DNA of 64,000 bases from Haloplanus salinus (GTDB lineage: Archaea; Halobacteriota; Halobacteria; Halobacteriales; Haloferacaceae). The position numbers were made by a program, and so were the translations under genes. The notes beneath the pieces were generated by a model. It did not search any database and was not told the origin of the DNA. It saw only the letters and a program-made list of their open reading frames with translations. Positions 1 through 8,918 of the stretch are shown here, in pieces; position 1 is the first letter of the stretch; each line of letters opens with the position of its first letter. Location: the NCBI RefSeq assembly GCF_003336245.1, contig NZ_QPHM01000001.1:310001-374000 (forward strand), in the 5' to 3' direction.

Positions 1-586
1 GGGCGAGGCAGACGGCGGCGACGGCGTGACGCTTGGTGGCGGCGTACAGCGAGCCGACGGCGGCCGTCTCGGCGGCGGCGTGGACCGCCAGGACGCCCGC
101 GCCGAAGAGGCCGAGGGCCGCGTCCGTGGCGTAGACGGTGGCGAGGACGACGCCCTCGAGGCCGCGGTGAAGCGTCACGGCGCCGAGAGTCGCGTCGGCA
201 CAGGCGCCGCAGTCCGTGAGCGGGTGTTCCCGCGCGAGGGTGGCGACGGCCGCACCCGCGACGCCGCCGAGCGTCGCACCGACGGGGGCGTCGGCTGCGG
301 CGACCGAAAGGGAGAGGCCGCCGAGCGCGAGCAACAGGAGGGGGATACCCAGCCGCGAGCGGGGGAGACGATCGACCGCCACGAGGACGAGGCCACCGCC
401 GAGCAGGCTCACGACGATGGAGCCGGCGACGACGGCCGGGAGCGCGACGCCGGCGGTTCGGACGGCCGGGCCGTGTGCGGCCGCCGGCGTCGCGAGCAGC
501 GCCGTGCCGAGGAGTGCGGCCGCGGACGGTCCCGGGCACCGGCGGAACGGCGCGAGCGGCAGGCGGCGGCTCGATCCATCAGGCAT
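1..586 (-). CDS. ZIP-like multi-pass membrane protein, copy 1 (3' end outside window)
   Basis: Reads leftward from the ATG at 586 and runs off the window edge, so the C-terminus is missing. It has a hydrophobic N-terminus ending in an AAAHG-type segment, several membrane helices, a DCGACAD cysteine motif, then HRGLEG and, 29 residues later, HAAAET. Two HxxxE pairs at this spacing resemble the metal-binding helices 4 and 5 of ZIP transporters, so a metal permease role is my inference; no family name is certain. It is a paralogue of the gene at 4586-5305. It lies 36 bp downstream of glnK, so amtB–glnK–this gene probably form one transcript. Confidence 0.72.
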   Translation of the reverse strand, partial: MPDGSSRRLPLAPFRRCPGPSAAALLGTALLATPAAAHGPAVRTAGVALPAVVAGSIVVSLLGGGLVLVAVDRLPRSRLGIPLLLLALGGLSLSVAAADAPVGATLGGVAGAAVATLAREHPLTDCGACADATLGAVTLHRGLEGVVLATVYATDAALGLFGAGVLAVHAAAETAAVGSLYAATKRHAVAAVCLA

Positions 587-622
587 GTGATATGCGCGGG
601 CGGGAGCGAGAGCCCGTGGGCG

Positions 623-970
623 TCAGACCGCCTCGGGGCCGGTCTTGCCGGTCCGAACCTGGACGGCGTCGTCGACGGGCAGGATGAATATCTTCCCGTC
701 GCCGGGGTCGCCAGTGTGGGCCGCCTCACGGATGGCCTCGGCGACGTCGTGGCCGTCCACGTCCGCGACGACGCACTCGACTTTCGTTTTCTGGTGGAGG
801 TCGACGGTGTACTCCTCGCCGCGCCACTGGCCCGTTTTCGCGGACTGGGAGCCGCGGCCGGAGACGTTCGACACCGTGACCGAGGGCGCCCCGGCCTCGG
901 CAACCGCCTGCTTGACCGCACCGAGCGTGTCCGGGCGGATGTACGCGACCACCATCTCGATATCAGTCAT
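623..970 (-). CDS. glnK: PII nitrogen regulatory protein GlnK
   Basis: 115-residue PII protein that senses 2-oxoglutarate and ATP/ADP and plugs the AmtB channel. The start [13 protein letters not shown] is chosen because it gives the standard PII N-terminus; a longer open frame upstream is only antisense-type GC-rich sequence. The T-loop region [16 protein letters not shown] keeps the conserved Tyr, and the C-terminal GDGKIF motif is present. The start overlaps the amtB stop by 8 bp, the usual coupled amtB–glnK arrangement. Confidence 0.95.
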   Translation of the reverse strand: MTDIEMVVAYIRPDTLGAVKQAVAEAGAPSVTVSNVSGRGSQSAKTGQWRGEEYTVDLHQKTKVECVVADVDGHDVAEAIREAAHTGDPGDGKIFILPVDDAVQVRTGKTGPEAV

Positions 971-2291
971 CGCTGGAGACACCCCCATCGGCGGCGGTCG
1001 TATCCGGCGCCCGCCCCGGCGATCCGACCGAGTTGTCGCCGAACTCGGGGTAGGTGACGATGCCGTGCTCCGAGGAATCGAGCCCTTCACGCTCGTGTTT
1101 GGCGCTCACCCGCGCCCAGCCGAGTGCCTTCAGCAGGCCGTAGACGGCAAGGGTGATGCCGGCCGCCCAAGCCGCGAGGACGGCGACGCCAACGACCTGG
1201 ATACCGAGCTGGGAGACGGAGAACGCCGACGTGGTGTTCACGAAGGGGTAGGCGAGAGCGCTCAGCGCGCCGGCGGAGCCGTGAACCGGGAAGACGGCAC
1301 ACACGTCGTCGATGCCGACTTTCTCCAGCAGGTCGAAGACGAGGACGACCTGCACGCCGGCGAGGAAGCCGACGACGAGCGTCGCGGGCCAGCTTGCTAC
1401 CGCCGCGATTGAACAGACCGAGACGAGGCCGGCCAACAGGCCGTTCGCGGTCATGAGGCTGTCGACCTTGCCGCTCCGGAGGACGCTGATCGCCGCGGCG
1501 CCGATGCTACCGGTGCCCATGACGAGGGCGGTGTTGATTGCGACCCGGCCGGCGTAGGCGTAGTCGGCGAGGGCCAGTTCGCCGGCGTCGGTGACCTGAA
1601 AGACGTTGACCGCGGTGCCGACGTTGAATCCGTACCAGCCGAACGCGAGGATGAGCGTCCCGAGGATGGCGTAGGGGAGGGAGTGGCCGGGGATGACGTT
1701 CGGTGTGCCGTCGTCGTCGAACTTGTCCACCCGCGGACCGACGATGTAGGCGGCGACGAGGCCGCAGACCCCGCCGGTCATGTGAACGACTGCCGCGCCG
1801 GCAAAGTCTTGGAAGCCGAGCGTCGAAAGGAAGCCACCACCCCACGTTAGCCCCGTGGCGACGGGGTAGATGAGCGCCCCGACCAGAACGGTGAAAACGA
1901 GGTAGCCGCGCAGTTGAGCGCGTTCGGCAACCGCGCCCGAGACGATGGACGCGGCAACCATCGAGAACGCGGCGCCGAAGAGGATGCTCGCCCACGCCGT
2001 CGAGCCACCGCTGTAGTAGGCGAACGCTCCGGAGAACCCGCTCCCGGAGGTAACCCCGGCGACGACGGCCGACACGCCGACGCCGACGATGAAGTACGCG
2101 AGGACACCGACACCCCAGGTGAGGACGTTCTTCGTCAGCTGGTTCGCGACGTTCTTCGAGCGGACCTGACCGGATTCGAGCATCCCGAAGCCCGCGTGCA
2201 TGAAGAACACGAGGAAGGTGGCGACCATCACCCACAACAGATTAACTCCCTCGGCGACGACCGACGGATCGACCTGGAGGAGCGCCGTCAT
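963..2291 (-). CDS. amt: Ammonium transporter AmtB
   Basis: 442-residue Amt/MEP/Rh channel for NH4+/NH3 uptake, integral to the membrane with about 11 helices. Signatures include an N-terminal [13 protein letters not shown] stretch, the [13 protein letters not shown] segment, and the [11 protein letters not shown] motif. The hydrophilic C-terminal tail is the docking region for GlnK. It is transcribed as amtB–glnK–ZIP-like gene, divergently from the copper amine oxidase at 2565; an amine oxidase releases ammonium, which fits this pairing. Confidence 0.96.
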   Translation of the reverse strand: MTALLQVDPSVVAEGVNLLWVMVATFLVFFMHAGFGMLESGQVRSKNVANQLTKNVLTWGVGVLAYFIVGVGVSAVVAGVTSGSGFSGAFAYYSGGSTAWASILFGAAFSMVAASIVSGAVAERAQLRGYLVFTVLVGALIYPVATGLTWGGGFLSTLGFQDFAGAAVVHMTGGVCGLVAAYIVGPRVDKFDDDGTPNVIPGHSLPYAILGTLILAFGWYGFNVGTAVNVFQVTDAGELALADYAYAGRVAINTALVMGTGSIGAAAISVLRSGKVDSLMTANGLLAGLVSVCSIAAVASWPATLVVGFLAGVQVVLVFDLLEKVGIDDVCAVFPVHGSAGALSALAYPFVNTTSAFSVSQLGIQVVGVAVLAAWAAGITLAVYGLLKALGWARVSAKHEREGLDSSEHGIVTYPEFGDNSVGSPGRAPDTTAADGGVSSDD

Positions 2292-2564
2292 CTCAGATTG
2301 ACCCCCTCGCTACGTCCGCATCGGCCGCTTCCGATCCCACTACCCGGGCGGATATACGCCCAGCGTTCGATCTATTTCTTGTATGCTTGAGCATCAACTG
2401 ACGGTATTTGTGCCTAGCATATAAAATTTTTTTAACGTCTAGATAAAGTCGGCTTCGAAAGCTGTTTTGATTTTTCTGTGGGCATTCCTCGTGCTATATG
2501 GCAGGTATTCAGTTGTTCGATCCCATAATTTTTAATTTGTAGTACTCAAACTGACGGTCGAAGA
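2292..2564. promoter_or_regulatory. Divergent AT-rich promoter region between amtB and amine oxidase
   Basis: The last 180 bp of this spacer are strikingly AT-rich against the surrounding sequence. For the plus-strand amine oxidase an ATAATTTTTAA box at 2525-2535 sits about 30 bp before the ATG at 2565, predicting a very short leader. For amtB the best minus-strand TATA candidate is the AAATTTTATATGC block read from about 2428 to 2416, which would give a leader of roughly 100 nt; this assignment is weak. Confidence 0.6.
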
Positions 2565-4544
2565 ATGGCACAAGTTAGTACCACCGAGGTCGAGCATCCG
2601 CTCGATCCGCTCACGGCACCGGAGATCGAACTGACCACGGAGATCCTGGAGGCTCACGACGAAGTAACCGACGACGTCGGATTCTACAGTTACCAGCCGG
2701 TCGAGCCGCCCAAGGACGAGCTGTCCGAGTGGGAGGACGGGGACCCGGTCGACAGGGAGGTAACGGCGGTCCTCCGGGACTTCGCGGAGCGTGAAACCTA
2801 CGAGGCCGTCGTCTCCCTGAGCGAGGAGGAAATCGTCTCCTGGGAGCATCTCCCGGACGCGATCCCGCACATTCCGGACATGGACGTTCGGGAGGCCGAA
2901 GCGGCGATCATCGAGGACGAGGCGTTCCGAGACGCGGCCCGGGAACGTGGCGTCGAGGACTTCGAACACGTGATCGTCGATCCCTGGCCGGTCAACGCCA
3001 GCGAGTTCGTCCCGGACGGCCTCGAAGAGCACCGTCTGGCACGTGGGCTGGCCTGGGTCGGCCGCGACGAGAAGGACAACGCCTACTCCCGACCGCTCGA
3101 GGGCATTCACGCGTTCATCGACCTCGACGAGATGGAGGTGCTCGAAGTCGTCGACAACGGCGTCGTCGACGAGGACAGCCCGCTTCCGCCCGACCGAGCG
3201 GACTTCCGGGCCGACCGGGTCGACGCCCGCGACGGCCGCGAACACCTCGACGTCGTCCAGCCCGAAGGGGTGAGCTGGGAGGTCGACGGCCGCGAGGTCG
3301 AGTGGCAGAAGTGGTCGTTCCGCGTCGGTTGGACCGATCGCGAGGGACTCGTCCTCCACGACATCACCTACGACGACGACGGCGAGGAACGCAAGATCCT
3401 CCACCGAATGTCGGCGTCGGCGATGGCGGTGCCCTACGGCGACACCGACCCGAACCACAGTTGGAAGAACGCCCTCGATATCGGCGAGTTCAACGTCGGC
3501 CGGATGGTCAACTCCCTCGACGAGGGCTGTGACTGTCTCGGTGTCATGCATTACTTCGACGCGGTGACCAACGACCGCGACGGGAACGTTCTCCGTTTCC
3601 CCAACGCCATCTGCATGCACGAGGAGGACGACGGCCTGCTCTGGAAACACACGGAGATCCGCAAGGGCAACACCGAGGTCCGACGCCGTCGGCGTCTGGT
3701 CATCTCACAGATCGCCACCGTCTACAACTACGACTACGCGTTCTACTACTACCTCTACCAGGACGGCCGGATCGAGGCCGAGATGCGCCTGACCGGCATC
3801 GACTCCAACGGCGTCGTCCCCGAGGGGACGACCGCCGAGGATACGGGCGGGTTCTACGAGGTGGCCGCCCCCCAGATCAAGACGTCGCTCCACCAGCACC
3901 ACTTCAACTTCCGGATGGACTTCGACATCGACGGCGAGGACAACGCGGTCTATGAGGTGCACAACGAATCCGCCGACGACGTCGCTTGGACCCACGAGGA
4001 CTCCGACAACCCCTCCGGTCAGGGCTGGTATATGGACGAGACGCTCCTCGAAACCGAACAGGAGGCGCGGATGGATATCGATCCGAACAAGGGGCGGTAC
4101 TGGCAGGTCGTCAACCCCAACGAGACGAACGCCTACGGCTACAACACGGGTTACAAACTCCACCCGCACGCGAACGTCGAGTCGCCCATGGCACCCGGAT
4201 CGCCGGCCCGACGGCGGGCGGGCTTCCTCGACAACGACTTCTGGGTGACGCCGTACAGCGAGGACGAGATGTACGCCGACGGCGAGTACCCGACGCAGAA
4301 CGACGACCCGTCGGGGCTCCGTGAGTGGACCAAGGCGGACCGCGACATCGTCGACGAGGACGTGGTCGTCTGGTACACGCTCGGCGTCAATCACCGAACG
4401 CGACCCGAGGACTGGCCGGTGCTGCCGGTCGAGATCGCCGGGTTCGAACTCGCGCCCGAGGGGTTCTTCGACGAGAACCCCGCGATCGACGTGCCGCCCG
4501 AGCCGGCGGCCTGCGAGTCCGAAGCGATGAGCGACGACGACTGA
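2565..4544 (+). CDS. Copper-containing (topaquinone) primary amine oxidase
   Basis: 659 residues, full length for the family. It oxidises primary amines to aldehyde, H2O2 and ammonia using Cu(II) and topaquinone made from its own tyrosine. The cofactor motif NYDY places the modified tyrosine at residue 389. Copper ligands are His443 and His445 (HQH) and His610 (GVNHRTRPEDWPVLP). The catalytic-base region is NALDIGEFNVGRM with Asp305, followed by CDCLG and ICMHEED cysteines of the conserved disulfide. No signal peptide is visible, so it is probably cytoplasmic. The divergent neighbours are amtB–glnK; the downstream convergent operon encodes a methanethiol oxidase and a metal-permease-like protein. 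Confidence 0.95.
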   Translation: MAQVSTTEVEHPLDPLTAPEIELTTEILEAHDEVTDDVGFYSYQPVEPPKDELSEWEDGDPVDREVTAVLRDFAERETYEAVVSLSEEEIVSWEHLPDAIPHIPDMDVREAEAAIIEDEAFRDAARERGVEDFEHVIVDPWPVNASEFVPDGLEEHRLARGLAWVGRDEKDNAYSRPLEGIHAFIDLDEMEVLEVVDNGVVDEDSPLPPDRADFRADRVDARDGREHLDVVQPEGVSWEVDGREVEWQKWSFRVGWTDREGLVLHDITYDDDGEERKILHRMSASAMAVPYGDTDPNHSWKNALDIGEFNVGRMVNSLDEGCDCLGVMHYFDAVTNDRDGNVLRFPNAICMHEEDDGLLWKHTEIRKGNTEVRRRRRLVISQIATVYNYDYAFYYYLYQDGRIEAEMRLTGIDSNGVVPEGTTAEDTGGFYEVAAPQIKTSLHQHHFNFRMDFDIDGEDNAVYEVHNESADDVAWTHEDSDNPSGQGWYMDETLLETEQEARMDIDPNKGRYWQVVNPNETNAYGYNTGYKLHPHANVESPMAPGSPARRRAGFLDNDFWVTPYSEDEMYADGEYPTQNDDPSGLREWTKADRDIVDEDVVVWYTLGVNHRTRPEDWPVLPVEIAGFELAPEGFFDENPAIDVPPEPAACESEAMSDDD

Positions 4545-4585
4545 GCCGTCGGCCGCGACGTTCGGTCGGGGCAGCCCGACGGGCG

Positions 4586-5305
4586 CTACGCCGGCAGGCC
4601 GGCGCCGGCCGCGTGGCGCCGCCGTGCCTCGCGGGTCCCGACCGCGAGGAGGACGCCCCCGACGAGCGCCAGTACGCTAGCGTCCACAGCCGGTGGCACG
4701 GGCACGGCGCCGACGACGCCCCGGCCGGCGACGACGCCGCCGACGAAGCCGGCCTGGGCGAGGCAGACGGCGGCGACGGCGTGGCGACGGCCGGCGCCGG
4801 CGTACAGCGAGCCGACGGCGGCCGTCTCGGCGGCGGCGTGAGCAGCGACGACGGCCGCCCCGAGGAGACCGAGTGCCGCATCGGCGGCGTAGACGGTGGC
4901 GAGGACGACGCCCTCCAGTCCACGATGGAGCGTCACGGCACCCAGCGCGGCGTCGGCACAGGCGCCACAGTCGGTGATCGCGGCGTCGCGGGCGAGGTAG
5001 ACGACGCCGATGCCGGCAGCCGTACCGACGAACGCCACGGCCATCGACCGCGTGACGGCGAGTGCGAGCGCCGCGACGCCGAGCGTCGCCACGAGCAGCG
5101 GGGCGGCGCCCCGCGTCGGCCGAGGTAGTCGGCCGTACGCGACGAGGACGAGGCCGCCCCCGAGCAGACTCACGGCGACGACGCCGACGACGACGAGGGG
5201 GAAGGGGAGTCCGGTCGCGACGGTGGCGACGCCGTGTGCGGCCGCCGGCGTCGACAGAAGCGCGACGCCGAGGACGGCGGCGGTCCGGCGGACGAGCGGT
5301 CTCAT
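4586..5305 (-). CDS. ZIP-like multi-pass membrane protein, copy 2
   Basis: 239 residues, predicted integral membrane protein with six to eight helices and a signal-like N-terminus. Key residues: Asp112, Cys113 and Cys116 (DCGACAD), His127/Glu131 (HRGLEG) and His156/Glu160 (HAAAET). The 29-residue spacing of the two HxxxE pairs matches the metal-site helices of ZIP transporters, so Cu/Zn/Fe movement is proposed; this is inference, and a HupE/UreJ-like label is the alternative. The start codon overlaps the upstream ferredoxin stop by 4 bp, giving a methanethiol oxidase–ferredoxin–permease operon. It is the intact paralogue of the truncated gene at 1-586. Confidence 0.8.
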   Translation of the reverse strand: MRPLVRRTAAVLGVALLSTPAAAHGVATVATGLPFPLVVVGVVAVSLLGGGLVLVAYGRLPRPTRGAAPLLVATLGVAALALAVTRSMAVAFVGTAAGIGVVYLARDAAITDCGACADAALGAVTLHRGLEGVVLATVYAADAALGLLGAAVVAAHAAAETAAVGSLYAGAGRRHAVAAVCLAQAGFVGGVVAGRGVVGAVPVPPAVDASVLALVGGVLLAVGTREARRRHAAGAGLPA

Positions 5306-5619
5306 TTCCACGGGTTCGGCACGAGGTCGGCCTGGATCTCCGCGCCGACCTCGATCCGGCAGTCGGAGCGGGGTTCGGCCACACAGAGCAGGACGTAGCC
5401 GGCCTGCCGGTGTTTGGGCTTCAGCCCGTTCGGCCGGTCGACGTGGACGAGAGTACCGTCCAGTAGACGGCCGGTGCAGGTGGCACAGGCACCGTACAGA
5501 CAGCCGTACGGGACACCGAGGTTCGCACGTTCGGTGGCGTCGACGACCGTCTCCCCCTCTCGAACCTCGACGGTCGCCGACCGACCGTCGCGCCACTCCA
5601 GCGTGACCGCGTGGGACAT
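5302..5619 (-). CDS. 2Fe-2S ferredoxin
   Basis: 105-residue plant/adrenodoxin-type ferredoxin. The cluster ligands are visible as Cys40-x4-Cys45-x2-Cys48 (GCLYGACATC) and Cys79 (LLCVAEP). It lies 6 bp downstream of methanethiol oxidase and overlaps the membrane protein start by ATGA, so the three are almost certainly co-transcribed. It is shorter than the abundant haloarchaeal ferredoxin with the acidic insertion, suggesting a dedicated electron carrier for this operon, though no partner is shown by sequence alone. Confidence 0.92.
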   Translation of the reverse strand: MSHAVTLEWRDGRSATVEVREGETVVDATERANLGVPYGCLYGACATCTGRLLDGTLVHVDRPNGLKPKHRQAGYVLLCVAEPRSDCRIEVGAEIQADLVPNPWK

Positions 5620-5625
5620 CGGGAG

Positions 5626-7029
5626 CTACTGCCAGACGTCGCTGGTGCAGTCGCCGCCGGGCCAACGAATCTCGTGTGCGCGGGCCGGCCCGCCGGGGGC
5701 GTCGCCGAAGTCGACGACGAAGTCCTCGTCGAGTTCCAGCCGGCCCTCGTCGGGGTAGACGTCGGCTTTCATCATCAGCGACCCCTTCTCGCCCATCTCC
5801 GGATAGAACTGGTTGTCCCAGGTGGAAAACAGCGAGGTGGTCCAGTAGAGCCGCTTACCGTCGCGGGAGAGCTGGAGCATCTGGGGCGCACCGCGGACCT
5901 CGTGGCCGCCGACCTCCCGTCGCTCGCCGAAGTTGCCCCCGACCCAGCATTGATCGACCAGCCGCGGTGTCCCCGTGTCGCTCACGTCGTACATCCGCAC
6001 GTCGCCGTGGAGCCAGTTCGAGAAGAACAGATACTGGTCGTCGAGCGACAGGAGGGTGTCGGTCACCAGCCCCGGCACGGGCATGTCCCAGTCGGGGTGG
6101 TCGCGGTCCTCGACGTCGATGACCGTCTCCCAGTCCCAGACACCGTCGTCGCCCTCCCAGAACCGGATGATGTTCGAGGAGAGCGCGGCGCCCACGTAGC
6201 CTTCCGTCTCCTCGGGGTTGTGGGGCATCCGGACCTCCAGCGGAATCAGTCCCTCCTCGCCGAAGGAAAGCGTCTGTCGGTGCTCTTTGGTCTCCCAGTC
6301 CCAAATGTGGATGCTGTCGCCGTACTTCCCGGCCTCGACGTCGTCTAAGTCGAAGCCCGGATAGTACGTCTCGGGCGCCGCCCACTCCGTCGAGATCATC
6401 ACGTCGTGCCGGGGCTGGTACCAGTAGTCGTAGTTCATCTCCATGTCGCCGCGGTCGACCTCCCAGTGGCCGTCGATCGAGAAGTCGTCCTGGTCGAGTT
6501 GGAGGAAGCCACCCGGGAGTCCGCCGTCGGCGTCCCCGAGCATGCTGATGACTATCTTGCCGCCGGGCACGCAGTGCACCGTGTGTGGCGCCGAGAGGTC
6601 GTGTTCGAACACCGCTTCCGGTTCGATCACCTTCTCGATGCTCGGACTCCGCGGGTCGCTGGCGTCGATGATGTGGATACGCGAGGAGCGCTGACCGGGG
6701 ACGATCAAGTGATCCCGAGTCAGCCCCTCTGCGTGGCACGACGAGGAACAGGTGTTCCAGCCGAAGTGGTGGAGCTCGTCGCCCTTGTTCGGCATCTCGA
6801 CGGTGTCGATCAGTTCGGCGTAGGTGTCGGAGTCGGGGTCCACGTCGACGACGCCGACGAAGTCGGGACCGTCGACGTCCATGCCGACCCGAAGCGCCAT
6901 GACGAAGGCCGTCTTCTCGCGTTCGGACTCCGTGCGCATCGCCGCCGGGGTCGGATAGCCCGGTCCCTCTACCTCGTGGTGTTCGTGTCCGTGTTGTTCG
7001 GCCGTCTCACTTGGTTCGTCGGTGCTCAT
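5626..7029 (-). CDS. Methanethiol oxidase / selenium-binding protein SBP56 family
   Basis: 467 residues with the start at MSTDEP, chosen because a TATA box at 7057-7066 predicts a transcript starting near 7034; an ATG at 7044 in the same frame is less likely. Family hallmarks: CSSSCHAEGLTRDHLIVPG near the N-terminus, DLSAPHTVHCVPGG, MPHNPEETEGYVG, LSLDDQYLFFSNWLHGD and the C-terminal HEIRWPGGDCTSDVWQ. Characterised members oxidise methanethiol to formaldehyde, sulfide and H2O2 and bind copper. The His-rich N-terminus (HGHEHHE) may help metal loading. First gene of an operon with a 2Fe-2S ferredoxin and a metal-permease-like protein. Confidence 0.93.
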   Translation of the reverse strand: MSTDEPSETAEQHGHEHHEVEGPGYPTPAAMRTESEREKTAFVMALRVGMDVDGPDFVGVVDVDPDSDTYAELIDTVEMPNKGDELHHFGWNTCSSSCHAEGLTRDHLIVPGQRSSRIHIIDASDPRSPSIEKVIEPEAVFEHDLSAPHTVHCVPGGKIVISMLGDADGGLPGGFLQLDQDDFSIDGHWEVDRGDMEMNYDYWYQPRHDVMISTEWAAPETYYPGFDLDDVEAGKYGDSIHIWDWETKEHRQTLSFGEEGLIPLEVRMPHNPEETEGYVGAALSSNIIRFWEGDDGVWDWETVIDVEDRDHPDWDMPVPGLVTDTLLSLDDQYLFFSNWLHGDVRMYDVSDTGTPRLVDQCWVGGNFGERREVGGHEVRGAPQMLQLSRDGKRLYWTTSLFSTWDNQFYPEMGEKGSLMMKADVYPDEGRLELDEDFVVDFGDAPGGPARAHEIRWPGGDCTSDVWQ

Positions 7030-7056
7030 GGTAGATCGTAACATTCAGGCTACTCG

Positions 7057-7066
7057 CATAAATAAT
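7057..7066 (-). promoter_or_regulatory. TATA box of the methanethiol oxidase operon
   Basis: ATTATTTATG on the minus strand, centred about 32 bp upstream of the ATG at 7029. It predicts initiation a few nt before that codon and decides the start in favour of 7029 over 7044. Confidence 0.65.
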
Positions 7067-7156
7067 GATTGAGTTGTCAGACGACGACTCGTGTCGACCG
7101 GAGGGAAGGAGAGCCTACGCGCTGGCCGGCGTCCCACGACGGCCGGGAGGCCACCG

Positions 7157-7605
7157 ATGCGTGCGTTCGCGTTCGACATCGCGTACGAGTCCGGCGCCGA
7201 TCCGGTGATAGACGTGTTCGGCGACCGTCCGACGCTCGTCGCCGAGGCGCGACACGGGATCGGTGCTGGCGCATCGAACGACTGACTGGCCCGACGGCGG
7301 TACTCGAGACGGTGCACGGCGTCGGTGACCGACGCCGACTGCTCGGCCACGTGGGGGACGTGTGGAGCGCTCGGACGACGAGCGGGTCATCTACACCCAC
7401 GTGGAGGACGTAGCGGAGGGCGAGACGGTCCGGGCGCTCGCCGGCGGATCTCTTCTACACGCCTTTGGTCACGGCTACTACCGAACGCCGCGAGAGGGCA
7501 CGTTCGACGCTCTCCTGTCGGGTGCGTCAGGCAGCGGAGCGACCCGTGACCGGGTGTCTCTGCGGGACGAAGTCGTGGCACGTCCACGCCATCGCACGAC
7601 TGCGG
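7157..7605 (+). pseudogene. Decayed bat-type HTH-10 transcription regulator
   Basis: Recognisable pieces of a haloarchaeal bacterio-opsin-activator-like (HTH_10) regulator occur in order but in different frames. The family N-terminus MRAFAFDIAYESGADPVIDV starts at 7157. The WRIERLTGP block follows near 7286 in another frame. Then comes VIYTHVEDV, and finally the C-terminal helix-turn-helix start GYYRTPREGTFDALL near 7475. Intact relatives are about 215 residues, whereas this copy spans only about 450 bp. Internal sequence before the HTH is therefore deleted in addition to at least two frameshifts. It is non-functional; the rest of 7030-7638 shows nothing else. Confidence 0.8.
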
Positions 7606-7638
7606 TCGGCCACCGAAACCGGTACCGACGCGACGTCG

Positions 7639-8103
7639 CTACTCGTACAGCCAGGTCTCGTCGATCCGCTCGTAGTCCTGCAGTTCGTCCTCGTCGAAGA
7701 AGAGGTCGATCTCGCGTTCGTTCGCCCCTTCGTCCTCGTTGTCGGAGCCGTGGATGACGTTTCGGCCGAGGTCGAGGCCGAAGTCGCCGCGGATGGTTCC
7801 CGGAGCCGATTCGGCGGGGTCGGTTTCGCCCATCATGGCCCGAACCTGCCGGGTGGCGTCTTGACCCTCCCAGACCATCGCCATGACCGGCCCGGACGTG
7901 ATGAAGTCGACGAGACCGTCGAAGAAGGGCTTGCCCTCGTGTTCGCCGTAGTGTTCGTGCGCCAGATCGTCGGAGATCCGCATGAACTTCGCGCCGACGA
8001 GTTTGAGGCCGCGGTCCTCGAAGCGGGAGATGATCTCGCCGATCAGCCCACGCTGGACGCCGTCCGGCTTGACCATCACGAACGTGCGCTCGGCGTCACT
8101 CAT
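7639..8103 (-). CDS. ndk: Nucleoside diphosphate kinase
   Basis: 154 residues; transfers the gamma phosphate between NTPs and NDPs via a phosphohistidine. Visible motifs: [16 protein letters not shown] at the start, the RxxxG segment [12 protein letters not shown] and the active-site histidine in NVIHGSDN. Last gene of the conserved archaeal rpl7ae–rps28e–rpl24e–ndk operon, overlapping rpl24e by 4 bp. Confidence 0.98.
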   Translation of the reverse strand: MSDAERTFVMVKPDGVQRGLIGEIISRFEDRGLKLVGAKFMRISDDLAHEHYGEHEGKPFFDGLVDFITSGPVMAMVWEGQDATRQVRAMMGETDPAESAPGTIRGDFGLDLGRNVIHGSDNEDEGANEREIDLFFDEDELQDYERIDETWLYE

Positions 8104-8297
8104 TCCTCACCCTCGCCGCCGGCGGCCTGCCCTTCCTGGGTCCACTCCAGATCGCGGGGCTCGCGGCCGAGGAAGTAGTTCTTCTCGGCCTTGGAGTCCT
8201 TGAAGTGGAGGATGGTGCCGTCCGTCCGAACGTACATCGTTCCGGTGCCCGGCTCGATTTCCTCGCCGGAGTAGTCGCAGGTGCGTGTGTCGACCAT
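8100..8297 (-). CDS. rpl24e: 50S ribosomal protein L24e
   Basis: 65 residues, start [17 protein letters not shown]. The zinc-ribbon family is normally CxxC...CxxC, but here only one Cys (CDYSG) is seen, as is common in haloarchaeal L24e. The rest, [21 protein letters not shown], matches the family core. Its start shares one base with the rps28e stop (TAATG), indicating coupled translation. A longer open frame upstream of the chosen ATG is antisense-like and was discarded. Confidence 0.95.
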   Translation of the reverse strand: MVDTRTCDYSGEEIEPGTGTMYVRTDGTILHFKDSKAEKNYFLGREPRDLEWTQEGQAAGGEGEE

Positions 8298-8521
8298 TAC
8301 TGTCCTCCGATGGAGTCGGCGTCGCGCTGTGTCTCGCGCAGTTGGAGCACGTCGCCCTCCCGGACGGGGCCCAGCACGTTGCGCGTGATGATTCGCCCCT
8401 GGTTCGATCCCTCTTGGATGCGGCACTTGACCTGCATGGCCTCGCCGTGCATCCCGGTCTTGCCCACGATCTCGATGACTTCCGCCGGCATCGAGTCGCT
8501 GGCACTCTCTTCGGCGCTCAT
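8297..8521 (-). CDS. rps28e: 30S ribosomal protein S28e
   Basis: 74 residues with a typical S28e core: [20 protein letters not shown], the invariant-type [18 protein letters not shown] and a short acidic tail. A serine/acidic N-terminal extension of about ten residues ([11 protein letters not shown]) is present. Second gene of the L7Ae operon, 6 bp after rpl7ae. Confidence 0.97.
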   Translation of the reverse strand: MSAEESASDSMPAEVIEIVGKTGMHGEAMQVKCRIQEGSNQGRIITRNVLGPVREGDVLQLRETQRDADSIGGQ

Positions 8522-8527
8522 GGTCGC

Positions 8528-8890
8528 TTACCGGAGGTCCTCGACCTTCGTGGCGATGTCTTCGGTCTGTTCCTCGGCGTCGCCCGCGTCGACGATGGCG
8601 GCCGCCGCGCTCCCGACTTCGAGCCCGGCCGCGTGCCCAACGTCGTCCTGCGTCTCGACGAAGACGTACGGAATGCCCTTCTCGTCCGCGAGTTCGGGCA
8701 GGTGCATCACGATCTCTTCGGGCTGGACGTCCTCCGCGATGACGACGAGGTCGGCGTTACCGCGCTCGACCGCCTTCGTCGTCTCGTTGGTTCCTTTCTT
8801 GACGCTACCTGTGTCTCGTGCTACTTCGAGCGCCTCGATGGCGCTTTCGGCGAGGTCCGCCGGAACATCGAAATTGACGTAAACTGACAT
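8528..8890 (-). CDS. rpl7ae: 50S ribosomal protein L7Ae
   Basis: 120 residues. L7Ae binds kink-turns in 23S rRNA, box C/D and H/ACA guide RNAs and RNase P RNA. Recognised by [20 protein letters not shown], the RNA-contacting region, and the following [11 protein letters not shown]-like core. It heads the ribosomal–ndk operon. The predicted transcript has an unusual leader of about 85 nt containing a stable hairpin (separate entry), a plausible site for autoregulation, which is known for archaeal L7Ae. Confidence 0.98.
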   Translation of the reverse strand: MSVYVNFDVPADLAESAIEALEVARDTGSVKKGTNETTKAVERGNADLVVIAEDVQPEEIVMHLPELADEKGIPYVFVETQDDVGHAAGLEVGSAAAAIVDAGDAEEQTEDIATKVEDLR

Positions 8891-8918
8891 TGTTTGTACC
8901 CCCCGCCCGTGGGCTCGC

